From NCBI GenBank assembly GCA_038243395.1, contig JBBSRC010000002.1, forward strand, positions 40,908-104,907: a stretch of DNA of 64,000 bases, in the 5' to 3' direction. This stretch comes from Gelidibacter sp038243395 (lineage in GTDB: Bacteria; Bacteroidota; Bacteroidia; Flavobacteriales; Flavobacteriaceae). How positions within the stretch are numbered: position 1 is the stretch's first letter; each line of letters opens with the position of its first letter. Both the position numbers and the translations under genes were made by a program. The notes under the pieces are model-generated. The model was not told the origin of the DNA. It made no database searches and saw nothing but the letters and a program-made list of their open reading frames with translations. Of this stretch, positions 52,819 through 60,808 are shown piece after piece.

Positions 52819-52860
52819 AAAAAAGAGTCTACTTAGTATAAAACTACTAAAATAGACTCT
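52819..52860 (-). terminator. Hairpin plus T-run between the cysteine-rich gene and sigZ
   Basis: On the minus strand agagtcta (52860-52853) pairs with tagactct (52831-52824), with an inner stem ttagta/tactaa, then a run of six T's. It follows the cysteine-rich protein stop by 24 bp and ends 12 bp before the sigZ ATG, so it would stop most transcripts of the small gene and allow only readthrough into sigZ unless sigZ has its own start. Confidence 0.75.
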
Positions 52861-52884
52861 AATTACTGATATTTTAAACTAAGC

Positions 52885-52986
52885 TTAACAGTTGCAATTA
52901 GCACAAGTACAGTTGTCACAAGTGCAAGCAGCACAATTTCCTTTTTGGCAGCTATCGCAATTGCAGGTGCATTCTTTATTTTTCAT
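52885..52986 (-). CDS. 33-residue cysteine-rich, metallothionein-like protein
   Basis: An ATG-started frame of 33 codons containing 11 cysteines (positions 6, 8, 10, 13, 18, 21, 23, 26, 28, 31 and 33), no histidine, and a Lys/Asn/Thr/Asp filler. The Cys are arranged as CxCxC, CxxC, CxCxxC and CxCxxC blocks, ending in Cys. It has the look of a metallothionein (Zn, Cu or Cd thiolate cluster), but it matches no named family I can recall. It lies 77 bp upstream of sigZ on the same strand, with a terminator between. It is too short for usual gene finders. The reading frame and composition are directly visible; metal binding is inference. Confidence 0.75.
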   Translation of the reverse strand: MKNKECTCNCDSCQKGNCAACTCDNCTCANCNC

Positions 52987-53071
52987 AATCTATATATTTA
53001 AAAGGTTCAACTAATAGACGTTAAAAAGATTAAAAAGATGCATTTTAAAGACATTATTTTTGATGTACTCC

Positions 53072-53203
53072 TTAGTCATAATCATTCCAGTCTACAATTT
53101 GGCTTTCGGCCAAATGATATTTTTCTGATTTAATAGTGTAGATCAACCAATCAAAATAATTTTTAGATCTTCTTTTGAAGTTGTAGCGTAATGTTGTTTC
53201 CAT
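53072..53203 (-). CDS. Small ORF of 43 residues upstream of the cysteine-rich gene
   Basis: ATG at 53203, stop TAG at 53072-53074. Begins METTLRYNFKRRSKNYFDW and ends IVDWNDYD; basic first half, acidic end, no Cys. It lies 85 bp upstream of the metallothionein-like gene on the same strand and could be part of its transcript. Support is only the ATG start and protein-like composition, so it may be spurious. Confidence 0.4.
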   Translation of the reverse strand: METTLRYNFKRRSKNYFDWLIYTIKSEKYHLAESQIVDWNDYD

Positions 53204-53547
53204 ATTCGAATCATTATATAGGTTATACATTAAAAGTAAATTGTGACTTCATAAAAATAGTTTTGAAAATTGAAAGCAGCACCATTTACCTCTACAAATT
53301 AGTTGTTTTGCGTTTTTAACTCCTTAACATGCATTGTTTTACAGAAATCGACGACGAGTGTCAATCTAATAAATACAAAAACCCTGAACTTTTGTATTCA
53401 GGGTTATGGATGATAACCATCAAAATTACTTTTTAGATATATGGATATAGCTCTTAATCTAGCTATTATGTTTTTGGACAAGCTCGAAATATATGATTCT
53501 CAAAGGTTTTGCAAAAAGCAAATTCAGATAAATAAAACTTCGAATTA
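53204..53547. other. Intergenic region, about 340 bp, before the tandem array
   Basis: AT-rich, no gene seen. It holds the hairpin at 53380-53405. No clear promoter for the cysteine-rich gene cluster was found, apart from an imperfect TACTTTTA on the minus strand near 53230. Confidence 0.4.
53380..53405. terminator. Terminator-like hairpin, no clear gene
   Basis: aaccctgaa (53380-53388) pairs with ttcagggtt (53397-53405) across an 8-base loop. It lies between the small-ORF cluster and the 88-bp array, with no T-run on the right but A's on the left, so a leftward role is more likely. Confidence 0.55.
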
Positions 53548-53873
53548 ACCCGCAAAGATCAGGCTAAAAAGCATGATAAGCGATTTACACACATTACCCG
53601 AGAAAGGAAATCGTAAATATAGAAACTTAGAACCTACCCGAATAGATCTCGCTCAGAAGCGGGATAAGCGACTCACGCACATTGCCCCGAAAGGAAAAAC
53701 TTATATCTATAACTTTGAACTTAACCCGAAGAGATCCCGCTAAAAAGCGGGATAAGCGACTCACACACATTTCCCGAAAAGGGAAATCAGATGGATCAAA
53801 CTTTCATTTACCCGAAGAGATCCCGCCAAAAGGCGGGATAAGCGACTCACACACATTTCCCGAAAAGGGAAAT
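53548..53873. repeat. Four-copy, about 88-bp tandem array of double-hairpin units
   Basis: Units start at 53548, 53636, 53724 and 53810 (spacing 88, 88, 86). Each has a conserved ~64-bp core followed by a variable ~24-bp spacer. In the best copies the core has hairpin 1, gatcccgc/gcgggat(a) around taaaa or caaaa, the linker aagcgactcacacac, and hairpin 2, tttccc/gggaaa around gaaaa. Hairpin 1 keeps pairing although bases change: ccgct..agcgg in copy 3 and ccgcc..ggcgg in copy 4. Copy 1 is degenerate. The array ends 13 bp before the icmF stop. A frame of 81 codons running through it is a by-product. Confidence 0.9.
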
Positions 53874-53885
53874 GTGGTTCGCTGC

Positions 53886-56800
53886 TTACATATTTCTTCT
53901 ATACTGCCCTCCTACTTCAAACAATGACTCCGTTATTTGACCCAGTGACGCCACTTTACAGACTTCCATTAAGGCTTCAAAAATATTCTCGTTGTGAATG
54001 GCTTTGTATTGCAATTCTTTTAATTGTGCTTCAATATCATTTCCTTTATGAAGATTTTCGAGTGTTTTGATTTGGAATTGCTTCTCTTCCTCAGTGGCGC
54101 GAATGACTTCTTTCGGAATTACAGTTGGCGAACCTTTGCTGCTTAAAAACGTATTCACACCAATAATTGGAAACTCGCCATTATGTTTTAAGGTCTCATA
54201 ATACAAACTTTCCTCTTGAATTTTACTGCGTTGGTACATCGTTTCCATCGCGCCAAGAACGCCACCTCTTTCAGTAATACGGTCAAATTCTAACAACACT
54301 GCCTCCTCCACTAAATCGGTCAGTTCTTCAATAATGAATGACCCTTGAATTGGGTTTTCATTTTTGGCCAATCCTAATTCCTTATTAATAATTAATTGAA
54401 TAGCCATGGCACGACGCACGGATTCTTCTGTTGGTGTGGTAATCGCCTCATCATAAGCATTAGTATGCAGAGAATTACAGTTATCATAAATAGCATACAA
54501 TGCTTGAAGCGTCGTACGAATGTCATTAAAATCAATCTCTTGAGCATGTAAACTACGCCCTGAAGTTTGGATATGATATTTCAACATTTGTGCTCTTGGA
54601 TCAGCGGCATATTTGTTTTTCATTGCTTTAGCCCATATTTTACGAGCGACGCGGCCAATAACTGCATATTCTGGATCGATGCCGTTAGAGAAAAAGAAGG
54701 ACAGGTTGGGTCCAAATTTATTAATATCCATTCCTCTACTTAAATAGTATTCTACGTAAGTAAAACCGTTGGATAATGTTAAAGCCAATTGCGTAATAGG
54801 GTTCGCGCCGGCTTCAGCAATATGATATCCAGAAATAGACACCGAATAGAAATTCCGTACATTATTCTCAATAAAATATTCCTGTACGTCTCCCATCAAT
54901 CGCAAGGCAAATTCAGTGGAAAAAATACAAGTATTTTGTGCTTGATCTTCCTTTAAGATATCGGCCTGAACGGTACCACGTACTTGAGCAATTGTTTTAA
55001 TTTTGATATCCTGGTAAACGTCATTCGGCAGTACTTGATCCCCAGTAACACCTAAAAGCATTAATCCTAATCCGTCGTTGCTTTCTGGCAAATCACCTTT
55101 GTAGGATGGTCGCTCAATATCTTTGTCTTTGTAGATTTTTGCAATTTTAGCCTCTACCTCATTTTCAAGTCCATGCTCCTTAATGTAAAGTTCACATTGC
55201 TGATCAATGGCAGCATTCATAAAAAAGCCTAACAGCATTGGCGCAGGACCATTAATTGTCATACTGACTGAAGTCATCGGATGCGACAGATTAAAACCTG
55301 AATATAATTTTTTAGCATCATCTAAACAACAGATGCTGACCCCCGCATTACCGATTTTTCCGTAGATATCAGGTCGAAGGTCTGGATCATTTCCGTAAAG
55401 TGTAACACTATCAAAAGCAGTGGACAACCGTTTTGCAGGCAAGCCCGCACTCACATAATGGAAGCGTCGGTTGGTTCTTTCTGGTCCACCTTCTCCAGCA
55501 AACATACGTGCTGGATCTTCTCCTGTCCTCTTAAAAGGATATAATCCTGAGGTAAATGGAAATTCGCCAGGAACATTTTCTTGAAGAATCCATCGTAAGA
55601 TATCGCCCCAAGCTTGGTATTTCGGAAGCGCTACTTTCGGGATTTGTAAATGTGAGAGTGACTCCGTATGTGTTTCTATTTTTATTTCCTTGTCCCGTAC
55701 TTTAAACGAATAGATGGGATTCTTGTAAGTGTTGACTTTTTCATCCCAACCAGTAATTACTTCCCAATTATATGGATCGAGATTTAATTTGACACGGTCA
55801 AATTCGGCTACTAATAACTTTATAAAATCAGTATTATCTTCTAACTCTGAACCTACTGATTTACTTTCAATTCCCGCCTTGTCCAATTCTGGAACATGAC
55901 CAATAACCGATTCTAGTGTTTTATAAATACCAAAGAGTTTTTGTGCAACTTCCACTTGCTCATTCGCTGTTTTATCATATGCACGATTACTTTCCGCAAT
56001 TTCTGATAGATAACGTGTTCGAGCCGGTGGAATGACAAATATCTTTTCGCTCATTTCATCAGAAATAATATAAGACGATTTCAAGTCCGCGTCGGTTTTC
56101 TCTACAATCTTATCCATAATCGCTTTGTAGAGCGTGTTCATGCCAGGATCGTTAAACTGTGAAGCTATTGTTCCGAAAACAGGTAGATCCTTGGGATCAA
56201 CATTCCATAACAAATGATTGCGCACATATTGTTTTTTTACATCACGCAAAGCGTCTAAAGAACCTCTTTTATCAAATTTGTTAATCGCTACCAAATCAGC
56301 AAAATCGAGCATATCAATCTTTTCTAACTGCGTGGCTGCACCAAATTCAGGCGTCATTACGTATAGCGATACATCAGAATGTTCGATGATTTCAGTATCG
56401 GACTGACCAATCCCTGAGGTTTCTAAAATGATCAAATCATATTTAGCAGCTTTCAATACCTGTGTGGCTTCATGCACATATTTCGATAGGGCCAAGTTAG
56501 ATTGTCTTGTTGCCAAACTGCGCATGTACACGCGCGGATTATTAATGGAATTCATTCGTATACGGTCTCCTAGTAAAGCACCACCCGTTTTTCGTTTTGA
56601 CGGATCCACAGATACCAATGCCACTGTTTTCTCCGGATAATCGATTAAAAAGCGACGTACCAATTCATCCACCAGAGAAGATTTTCCTGATCCACCCGTA
56701 CCTGTAATACCAAGCACCGGTGTCTGTGAGGTTTTATTTATATCGTGAATTTTATCTAATGTCGTTTTTGCCACTTCTGGATAGTTCTCCGCGGAAGAAA

Positions 56801-57308
56801 TAATTCTTGCAATCGCTCTTGGATTTTTACTTTCCAATTCATCCAACTCGCCATTTAGTACATCGCCAATCGCATAATCAGAGGTCATTACCAAATCATT
56901 GATCATGCCTTGTAAACCAAGTTCTCTCCCATCATCTGGAGAGTAGATTCTCGTAATGCCATAATCCATCAACTCCTTAATTTCTTCAGGTAGAATAACA
57001 CCTCCACCCCCACCAAAAATTTTGATATGGCCGGCACCTTTTTCCTTTAATAGATCATGCATGTATTTAAAATACTCATTATGACCACCTTGATATGAGG
57101 TTAACGCAATAGCATTGACATCCTCTTGAATGGCGGTATTGACTACTTCCTCAACACTTCTATCATGGCCTAAATGAATGACCTCAACACCTGTTGATTG
57201 AATAATACGACGCATAATATTAATGGCGGCATCGTGCCCGTCAAAAAGAGATGCAGCGGTTACTATCCTAACTTTATGTTTTGGTTTGTATGGAGTTGTT
57301 GGTTTCAT
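53886..57308 (-). CDS. icmF: Fused isobutyryl-CoA mutase / GTPase chaperone (IcmF)
   Basis: 1140 residues, the full fused form. N-terminal B12-binding domain with SLFDGHDAAINIMRR (D23-G-H25, lower-axial His). G-protein chaperone (MeaI-like) domain with Walker A GTGGSGKSS (about 203-211), VDPSKRKTGG and NKFD (base recognition). Large mutase domain with FPFTSGLYPFKRTGEDPARMFAGEGGPERTNRRF and FSNGIDPEYAVIGRVARKIWA. IcmF rearranges isobutyryl-CoA to n-butyryl-CoA with adenosylcobalamin, while the G domain loads and repairs the cofactor. The domain order (B12, G, mutase) is diagnostic against methylmalonyl-CoA mutase, whose B12 domain is C-terminal. It is monocistronic with a -7 box upstream; the 88-bp array lies immediately beyond its stop. 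Confidence 0.93.
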   Translation of the reverse strand: MKPTTPYKPKHKVRIVTAASLFDGHDAAINIMRRIIQSTGVEVIHLGHDRSVEEVVNTAIQEDVNAIALTSYQGGHNEYFKYMHDLLKEKGAGHIKIFGGGGGVILPEEIKELMDYGITRIYSPDDGRELGLQGMINDLVMTSDYAIGDVLNGELDELESKNPRAIARIISSAENYPEVAKTTLDKIHDINKTSQTPVLGITGTGGSGKSSLVDELVRRFLIDYPEKTVALVSVDPSKRKTGGALLGDRIRMNSINNPRVYMRSLATRQSNLALSKYVHEATQVLKAAKYDLIILETSGIGQSDTEIIEHSDVSLYVMTPEFGAATQLEKIDMLDFADLVAINKFDKRGSLDALRDVKKQYVRNHLLWNVDPKDLPVFGTIASQFNDPGMNTLYKAIMDKIVEKTDADLKSSYIISDEMSEKIFVIPPARTRYLSEIAESNRAYDKTANEQVEVAQKLFGIYKTLESVIGHVPELDKAGIESKSVGSELEDNTDFIKLLVAEFDRVKLNLDPYNWEVITGWDEKVNTYKNPIYSFKVRDKEIKIETHTESLSHLQIPKVALPKYQAWGDILRWILQENVPGEFPFTSGLYPFKRTGEDPARMFAGEGGPERTNRRFHYVSAGLPAKRLSTAFDSVTLYGNDPDLRPDIYGKIGNAGVSICCLDDAKKLYSGFNLSHPMTSVSMTINGPAPMLLGFFMNAAIDQQCELYIKEHGLENEVEAKIAKIYKDKDIERPSYKGDLPESNDGLGLMLLGVTGDQVLPNDVYQDIKIKTIAQVRGTVQADILKEDQAQNTCIFSTEFALRLMGDVQEYFIENNVRNFYSVSISGYHIAEAGANPITQLALTLSNGFTYVEYYLSRGMDINKFGPNLSFFFSNGIDPEYAVIGRVARKIWAKAMKNKYAADPRAQMLKYHIQTSGRSLHAQEIDFNDIRTTLQALYAIYDNCNSLHTNAYDEAITTPTEESVRRAMAIQLIINKELGLAKNENPIQGSFIIEELTDLVEEAVLLEFDRITERGGVLGAMETMYQRSKIQEESLYYETLKHNGEFPIIGVNTFLSSKGSPTVIPKEVIRATEEEKQFQIKTLENLHKGNDIEAQLKELQYKAIHNENIFEALMEVCKVASLGQITESLFEVGGQYRRNM

Positions 57309-57335
57309 TAGTAAAAATTAAGATTATACGTTACG

Positions 57336-57343
57336 CAAATTTA
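57336..57343 (-). promoter_or_regulatory. -7 box of icmF
   Basis: TAAATTTG on the minus strand (57343-57336), 27 bp before the ATG. A TTGG lies 23 bp upstream of it, slightly far for a -33. Confidence 0.45.
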
Positions 57344-57543
57344 CAGATTTTATAAAAGATGTGCACCAATATTATGAATAGTTTAAAACTTTCAAAAGCG
57401 GAGAATAACTGTATTTTATCTCACGTTTCTACTATTTTTTTTAATTGCTCTTGATCAAATTTCAGACGTAAAATTGACAGCGCAGAGAAAATAGCATTTA
57501 CCTGAAAATTTCGCCAAAACCACATTTACTGAACTATTTGCTA

Positions 57544-57551
57544 TATTTTTG
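57544..57551 (+). promoter_or_regulatory. -7 box of the DUF4197 gene
   Basis: TATTTTTG, a perfect TAnnTTTG, 21 bp before the preferred ATG. No good -33. Confidence 0.4.
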
Positions 57552-57572
57552 TGCTCACTAAAATTGATCAAT

Positions 57573-58286
57573 ATGAAAAAGTCTTTATTTATTGTGCTTG
57601 CTATTTTCACCTTAAATTCGTGTGCTGAACTGCAAGGTATTGTAGATTCTTTGCCACAAAGTGGAGGTATTTTATCAAATGCAGACATGGCAGCTGGTTT
57701 AAGACAAGCTTTGGACTTTGGAATAGAAAAGCAAGTTACTAAACTCACAAAAACTGATGGGTTCTACAGAAACGAGTTGGTAAAAATACTGTTACCTGCC
57801 GAGTTAAAAAAGGTCGATAAAGGTTTACGCGATATAGGATTGGGTAGTTTAGCCGATGAAGGTTTGAAGGTTCTCAATAGAGCCGCTGAAGACGCTGTTA
57901 AAGAAGCTACTCCTATTTTTGTTAATGCTGTCAAAGACATCACTTTTGGAGATGCCAAGAATATACTTTTAGGAACGGATGATGCCGCTACAAAATATCT
58001 TACAACCAAAACCCAAACCTCTTTATATGATAAGTTCCATCCCGTAATTAATAGTTCATTCACAAAGGTCGGTGCTGATCAAGTTTGGGCTAACTTGATC
58101 AATAGATATAATGCCATTCCGTTTACCACCAAAGTCAATCCTGACTTGACAGATTATGTTACTGCAGAAGCTTTGAAAGGAGTTTATACTATGATTGCGG
58201 TAGAAGAAAAACAGATTAGAACTTCAGTAGGTGCGAGAAGTACTGATTTATTGAGAAGAGTGTTCGCCATTCAGGATAAAAATTAA
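57573..58286 (+). CDS. DUF4197 lipoprotein
   Basis: About 237 residues from ATG 57573, where a lipoprotein signal peptide starts (MKKSLFIVLAIFTLNSC, Cys17); the frame extends 8 codons upstream. The DUF4197 domain (PF13852) is clear: GLRQALDFGIEKQVTKLTKTDGFYRNELVKILLPAELKKVDKGLRDIGLG, GDAKNILLGTDDAATKYLTTKT, YVTAEALKGVYTMIAVEEKQIRTSVGARSTDLLRRVF. The family is periplasmic and of unknown role. A TATTTTTG box lies at 57544-57551 and a strong terminator follows. Confidence 0.9.
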   Translation: MKKSLFIVLAIFTLNSCAELQGIVDSLPQSGGILSNADMAAGLRQALDFGIEKQVTKLTKTDGFYRNELVKILLPAELKKVDKGLRDIGLGSLADEGLKVLNRAAEDAVKEATPIFVNAVKDITFGDAKNILLGTDDAATKYLTTKTQTSLYDKFHPVINSSFTKVGADQVWANLINRYNAIPFTTKVNPDLTDYVTAEALKGVYTMIAVEEKQIRTSVGARSTDLLRRVFAIQDKN

Positions 58287-58396
58287 GTTGATTTGTTTTG
58301 ATAATCAATTGAATACAATATAAAATTAAAATTTGAGCATAATTTTACGATTTAAAAATTTCATTATTCGTTATCTGTAGGAATAGGATTAAGTTT

Positions 58397-58427
58397 AAGT
58401 CGGTTGATGCTCTCAACCGACTTTTTT
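58397..58427 (+). terminator. Terminator of the DUF4197 gene
   Basis: aagtcggttga (58397-58407) pairs exactly with tcaaccgactt (58413-58423), loop tgctc, followed by TTTT. It lies 111 bp after the stop. Confidence 0.88.
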
Positions 58428-58501
58428 ATGCATATTTTAAAAAGTTTAACTTGTTCCCTAAGCCAATTTTAAATATATTTAACTTTCAAACAGATGTAGT
58501 T

Positions 58502-58702
58502 ATGAAAAATCTATCTGAAATCAAAGCGCACCAAATCAAACTTCAAAATCGGTACAAGCAACTGATAGAGAAAGCTTACAACGTTCGTCAAACTGACCAT
58601 GCTTTAAGTGACATCTCCGAATATAAAGCAATTAAACTTTTAAATAAGCTGAATCGTTTGAAATATCTAAGTAGAGAAAGTATTCGTACCCGCCTTACCT
58701 AA
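58502..58702 (+). CDS. Lacal_2735-like small protein (copy 1)
   Basis: 66 residues from ATG 58502 (MKNLSEIKAHQIKLQNRYKQL); an upstream in-frame start at 58451 is less likely. Two-helix protein with the pattern L-x-x-x-Y-x-x-L-x-E-K-A-Y-N-x-x-x-T-D...S-D...A-x-x-L-x-x-x-L, which fits the flavobacterial Lacal_2735 family of about 60 residues and unknown function. The next gene is a related copy. Confidence 0.6.
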   Translation: MKNLSEIKAHQIKLQNRYKQLIEKAYNVRQTDHALSDISEYKAIKLLNKLNRLKYLSRESIRTRLT

Positions 58703-58789
58703 GAAAATTTATCAAAATCTTAACTTTAATCTCACAACATTAAATCCTTATTCAACGTATTTATAGATGTCACTCCTTACCTATAGATT

Positions 58790-59017
58790 ATGAATAAACA
58801 TTTTTGCAAAGTCGGAAAAATCAGATTCGGCCTCAATGAGGTTTTTAACATAAAAGAATTAGAAAAAAATTATTTAAAGTTTTCGGAAGAAGCCTACAAC
58901 CTGATGCAAACAGATTCCAGTATAAGCGATTTTTTATATGGAGAAGCTAACAAACTGAAGAAGCTTATTTTGAGTCTAAAAAACCCTAACCCAATTAATG
59001 TTGATGCAACGTTTTAA
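58790..59017 (+). CDS. Lacal_2735-like small protein (copy 2)
   Basis: 75 residues, MNKHFCKVGKIRFGL then the shared pattern LEKNYLKFSEEAYNLMQTDSSISDFLYGEANKLKKLI. Compared with copy 1: EKAYNVRQTDHALSD versus EEAYNLMQTDSSISD. A tandem duplication of a small helical-hairpin protein. Its last 23 bp overlap the 3' end of the convergent BtuF-like gene. The function is unknown. Confidence 0.6.
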   Translation: MNKHFCKVGKIRFGLNEVFNIKELEKNYLKFSEEAYNLMQTDSSISDFLYGEANKLKKLILSLKNPNPINVDATF

Positions 59018-59774
59018 AGTAATCAAACGCTTTCAATAATCGCGATCCATACCAAGAGAACATTTCGCCATCCACCACAATAATGTTTGCGTTGGGAAAG
59101 TACTTTCTAACCTCTTGTACATGACTTTCATTGAATGGAAATGGCTCCGTGGATAGCATTACCAAATCTGCAGATTCTGGTCTGTTTTTTTGAAGGTTTA
59201 CTTCAGGATAACGCTTTAAATTGTTATAATAATTCTCAAGTCCATTAAGACTCAACAATTCATCAATAAAATTAAGTTTTGCGGCGACCATCCAAGGTTG
59301 TTTCCATATAAAATAGGCAACACTTCTTTTTGGCTTATCTTTTATAAATTGATCAAATTCTAATTTTTTAACCGTGATTTCGTTGATAATTTCAGTGGCT
59401 CTTTCTTCCTTAGAAAAAAGCGCTCCGTATAACTTTATCAACTCCAGAGAATCCTCTATCGTAAAAATATCACTGATGTGAACGGTTGCGATTTTCTCCA
59501 ATTCCTGAATCATTTCTTTTGTGTTTTCTTCTTTATTACACAAAATTATGTTGGGTTGCAAGGCTTTTATTTTATCAAAATGGACTTGTTTGGTACCACC
59601 AACGATCGTTTTCTCTCCTTTTAGATAAATGGGATGTACACAAAACTTTGTAACGCCCACAATGGCATCTTCAAGACCTAAATCGACCAATAATTCGGTT
59701 TGTGAAGGGACTAAGGAGATAATCCGCGTTGGAGTTTTTTCTAAAAGGATATGTCTATTGAGTTGGTCTTTCAT
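58995..59774 (-). CDS. BtuF-like helical-backbone metal receptor (ABC binding protein fold), no signal peptide
   Basis: 259 residues matching the helical-backbone receptor fold (PF01497): TPTRIISLVPSQTELLVDLGLEDAIVGVTKFCVHP, ALQPNIILCNKEENTKEMIQELE, the long connecting helix, and RPESADLVMLSTEPFPF. This is the BtuF (cobalamin) or siderophore-binding type. Unlike exported BtuF there is no signal peptide or lipobox, so it would stay in the cytoplasm unless the start is misread. Cytoplasmic homologues are frequent in Bacteroidota and lack a defined role. The 3' end overlaps a small convergent gene by 23 bp. Two B12-dependent enzymes are encoded nearby. Confidence 0.82.
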   Translation of the reverse strand: MKDQLNRHILLEKTPTRIISLVPSQTELLVDLGLEDAIVGVTKFCVHPIYLKGEKTIVGGTKQVHFDKIKALQPNIILCNKEENTKEMIQELEKIATVHISDIFTIEDSLELIKLYGALFSKEERATEIINEITVKKLEFDQFIKDKPKRSVAYFIWKQPWMVAAKLNFIDELLSLNGLENYYNNLKRYPEVNLQKNRPESADLVMLSTEPFPFNESHVQEVRKYFPNANIIVVDGEMFSWYGSRLLKAFDYFKTLHQH

Positions 59775-59841
59775 TTTTTCGATGCATAAAAACCTAGAGA
59801 TTATTACACAGAGGCTTCACAGAGTTTCACAAAGAAATGGT

Positions 59842-60672
59842 CTAAAATAATGGAAATTTTTCAATCAAAATAAGTGCCATTTCCTGTTGCAATTCTTTCG
59901 CTTTCTCAGCAGCGGCTTCAGCAAAGTGCTCATCATTTGAGGCGTAAATAATGCCTCTGGACGAATTGATCAATAAACCTACAGAGTCGTTCATTCCGTA
60001 TTTACATACCTCTTGAAGATTACCACCTTGCGCACCAACGCCTGGAACCAACAAAAAACTGTCTGGAATTATTTTTCTGATATCTGCCAAGTATTCAGCT
60101 TTTGTTGCGCCAACAACATACATTAGATTTTCAGAGTTTCTCCAAGTTTTTGAGGTTTCTAATACGTGTTTATAAAGCTCTTTACCTTCGATGGTTTTTG
60201 TTTGAAAATCATAAGCTCCTTCATTGGAAGTCAAAGCCAAAAGAATCGTATGTTTCTCCTTAAACTCCAAAAAGGGTTCTACCGAATCTTTTCCCATATA
60301 TGGTGCTACTGTAACACTATCAAAACCTAGATCCTTAAAAAATGCTTTAGCGTACATACTACTCGTATTGCCGATATCGCCGCGTTTAGCATCTGCAATA
60401 GTAAAAATTTCAGGATAATTTTGATTGAGGTATTGAACTGTTTTCTCTAATGATTTCCATCCTTTTAATCCGTAAGCTTCATAAAAGGCCGTGTTAGGTT
60501 TATACGAAATACATAGATGATGTGTGGCATCAATAATCCCTTTATTAAAAGCAAAAATAGGATCTTCCTCTTTAAGAAGATGTGGTGGGATTTTGTCCAA
60601 ATCAACATCTAATCCTATACAAAGGAAAGATTGTTTTTTTTTGATTTGCGCAATAAGTTGTTGTGTTGTCAT
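59842..60672 (-). CDS. pyrF: Orotidine-5'-phosphate decarboxylase (type 2)
   Basis: 276 residues, the length of the type 2 subfamily (about 270-280; type 1 is about 230). It turns OMP into UMP, the last step of de novo pyrimidine synthesis. Catalytic DAKRGDIGNTS block, plus SFLCIGLDVDLDKIP at the start, YKPNTAFYEAYG, SVTVAPYMGKDSVEPF, and LVPGVGAQGG for the phosphate site. It lies 136 bp downstream of... the prfA coding region is further upstream on the window but the gene is separated from it by two palindromic repeats; it reads leftward away from them. Confidence 0.95.
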   Translation of the reverse strand: MTTQQLIAQIKKKQSFLCIGLDVDLDKIPPHLLKEEDPIFAFNKGIIDATHHLCISYKPNTAFYEAYGLKGWKSLEKTVQYLNQNYPEIFTIADAKRGDIGNTSSMYAKAFFKDLGFDSVTVAPYMGKDSVEPFLEFKEKHTILLALTSNEGAYDFQTKTIEGKELYKHVLETSKTWRNSENLMYVVGATKAEYLADIRKIIPDSFLLVPGVGAQGGNLQEVCKYGMNDSVGLLINSSRGIIYASNDEHFAEAAAEKAKELQQEMALILIEKFPLF

Positions 60673-60682
60673 TCCTCCTTAA

Positions 60683-60697
60683 TCCTCCGAAGGAGGA
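60683..60697. repeat. Palindromic element TCCTCCGAAGGAGGA
   Basis: Six-base arms around gaa, 11 bp upstream of the pyrF ATG. A short REP-like or hairpin element; if transcribed it would sit in the pyrF leader and could affect translation. Confidence 0.6.
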
Positions 60698-60777
60698 AAC
60701 TGTTATGTGATTACTCTTACTAGATCAATTGTGTGAGATAATATTGCCTCCATATGAGTGTCCTTTCCTTTGGAAAT

Positions 60778-60797
60778 CCCGATAGCTATCTGGAAGG
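60778..60797. repeat. Second copy of the CCGATAGCTATC palindrome
   Basis: cccgatagctatctggaagg, matching the element at 28241-28260 apart from one extra T in the right arm. It lies 12 bp beyond the prfA stop. Confidence 0.65.
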
Positions 60798-60808
60798 ATA
60801 GGCTTTTT

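Noticed and set aside
53548..53873. CRISPR array with 88-bp period
   Set aside because: Conserved part is too long (about 64 bp) and the spacer part too short and AT-rich, units contain two internal hairpins, and no cas genes are present.
53682..53927. 81-codon plus-strand ORF across the 88-bp array
   Set aside because: Its sequence is produced by the repeated hairpin units and runs into the 3' end of icmF in antisense. The start and composition follow the repeat, not a protein family.
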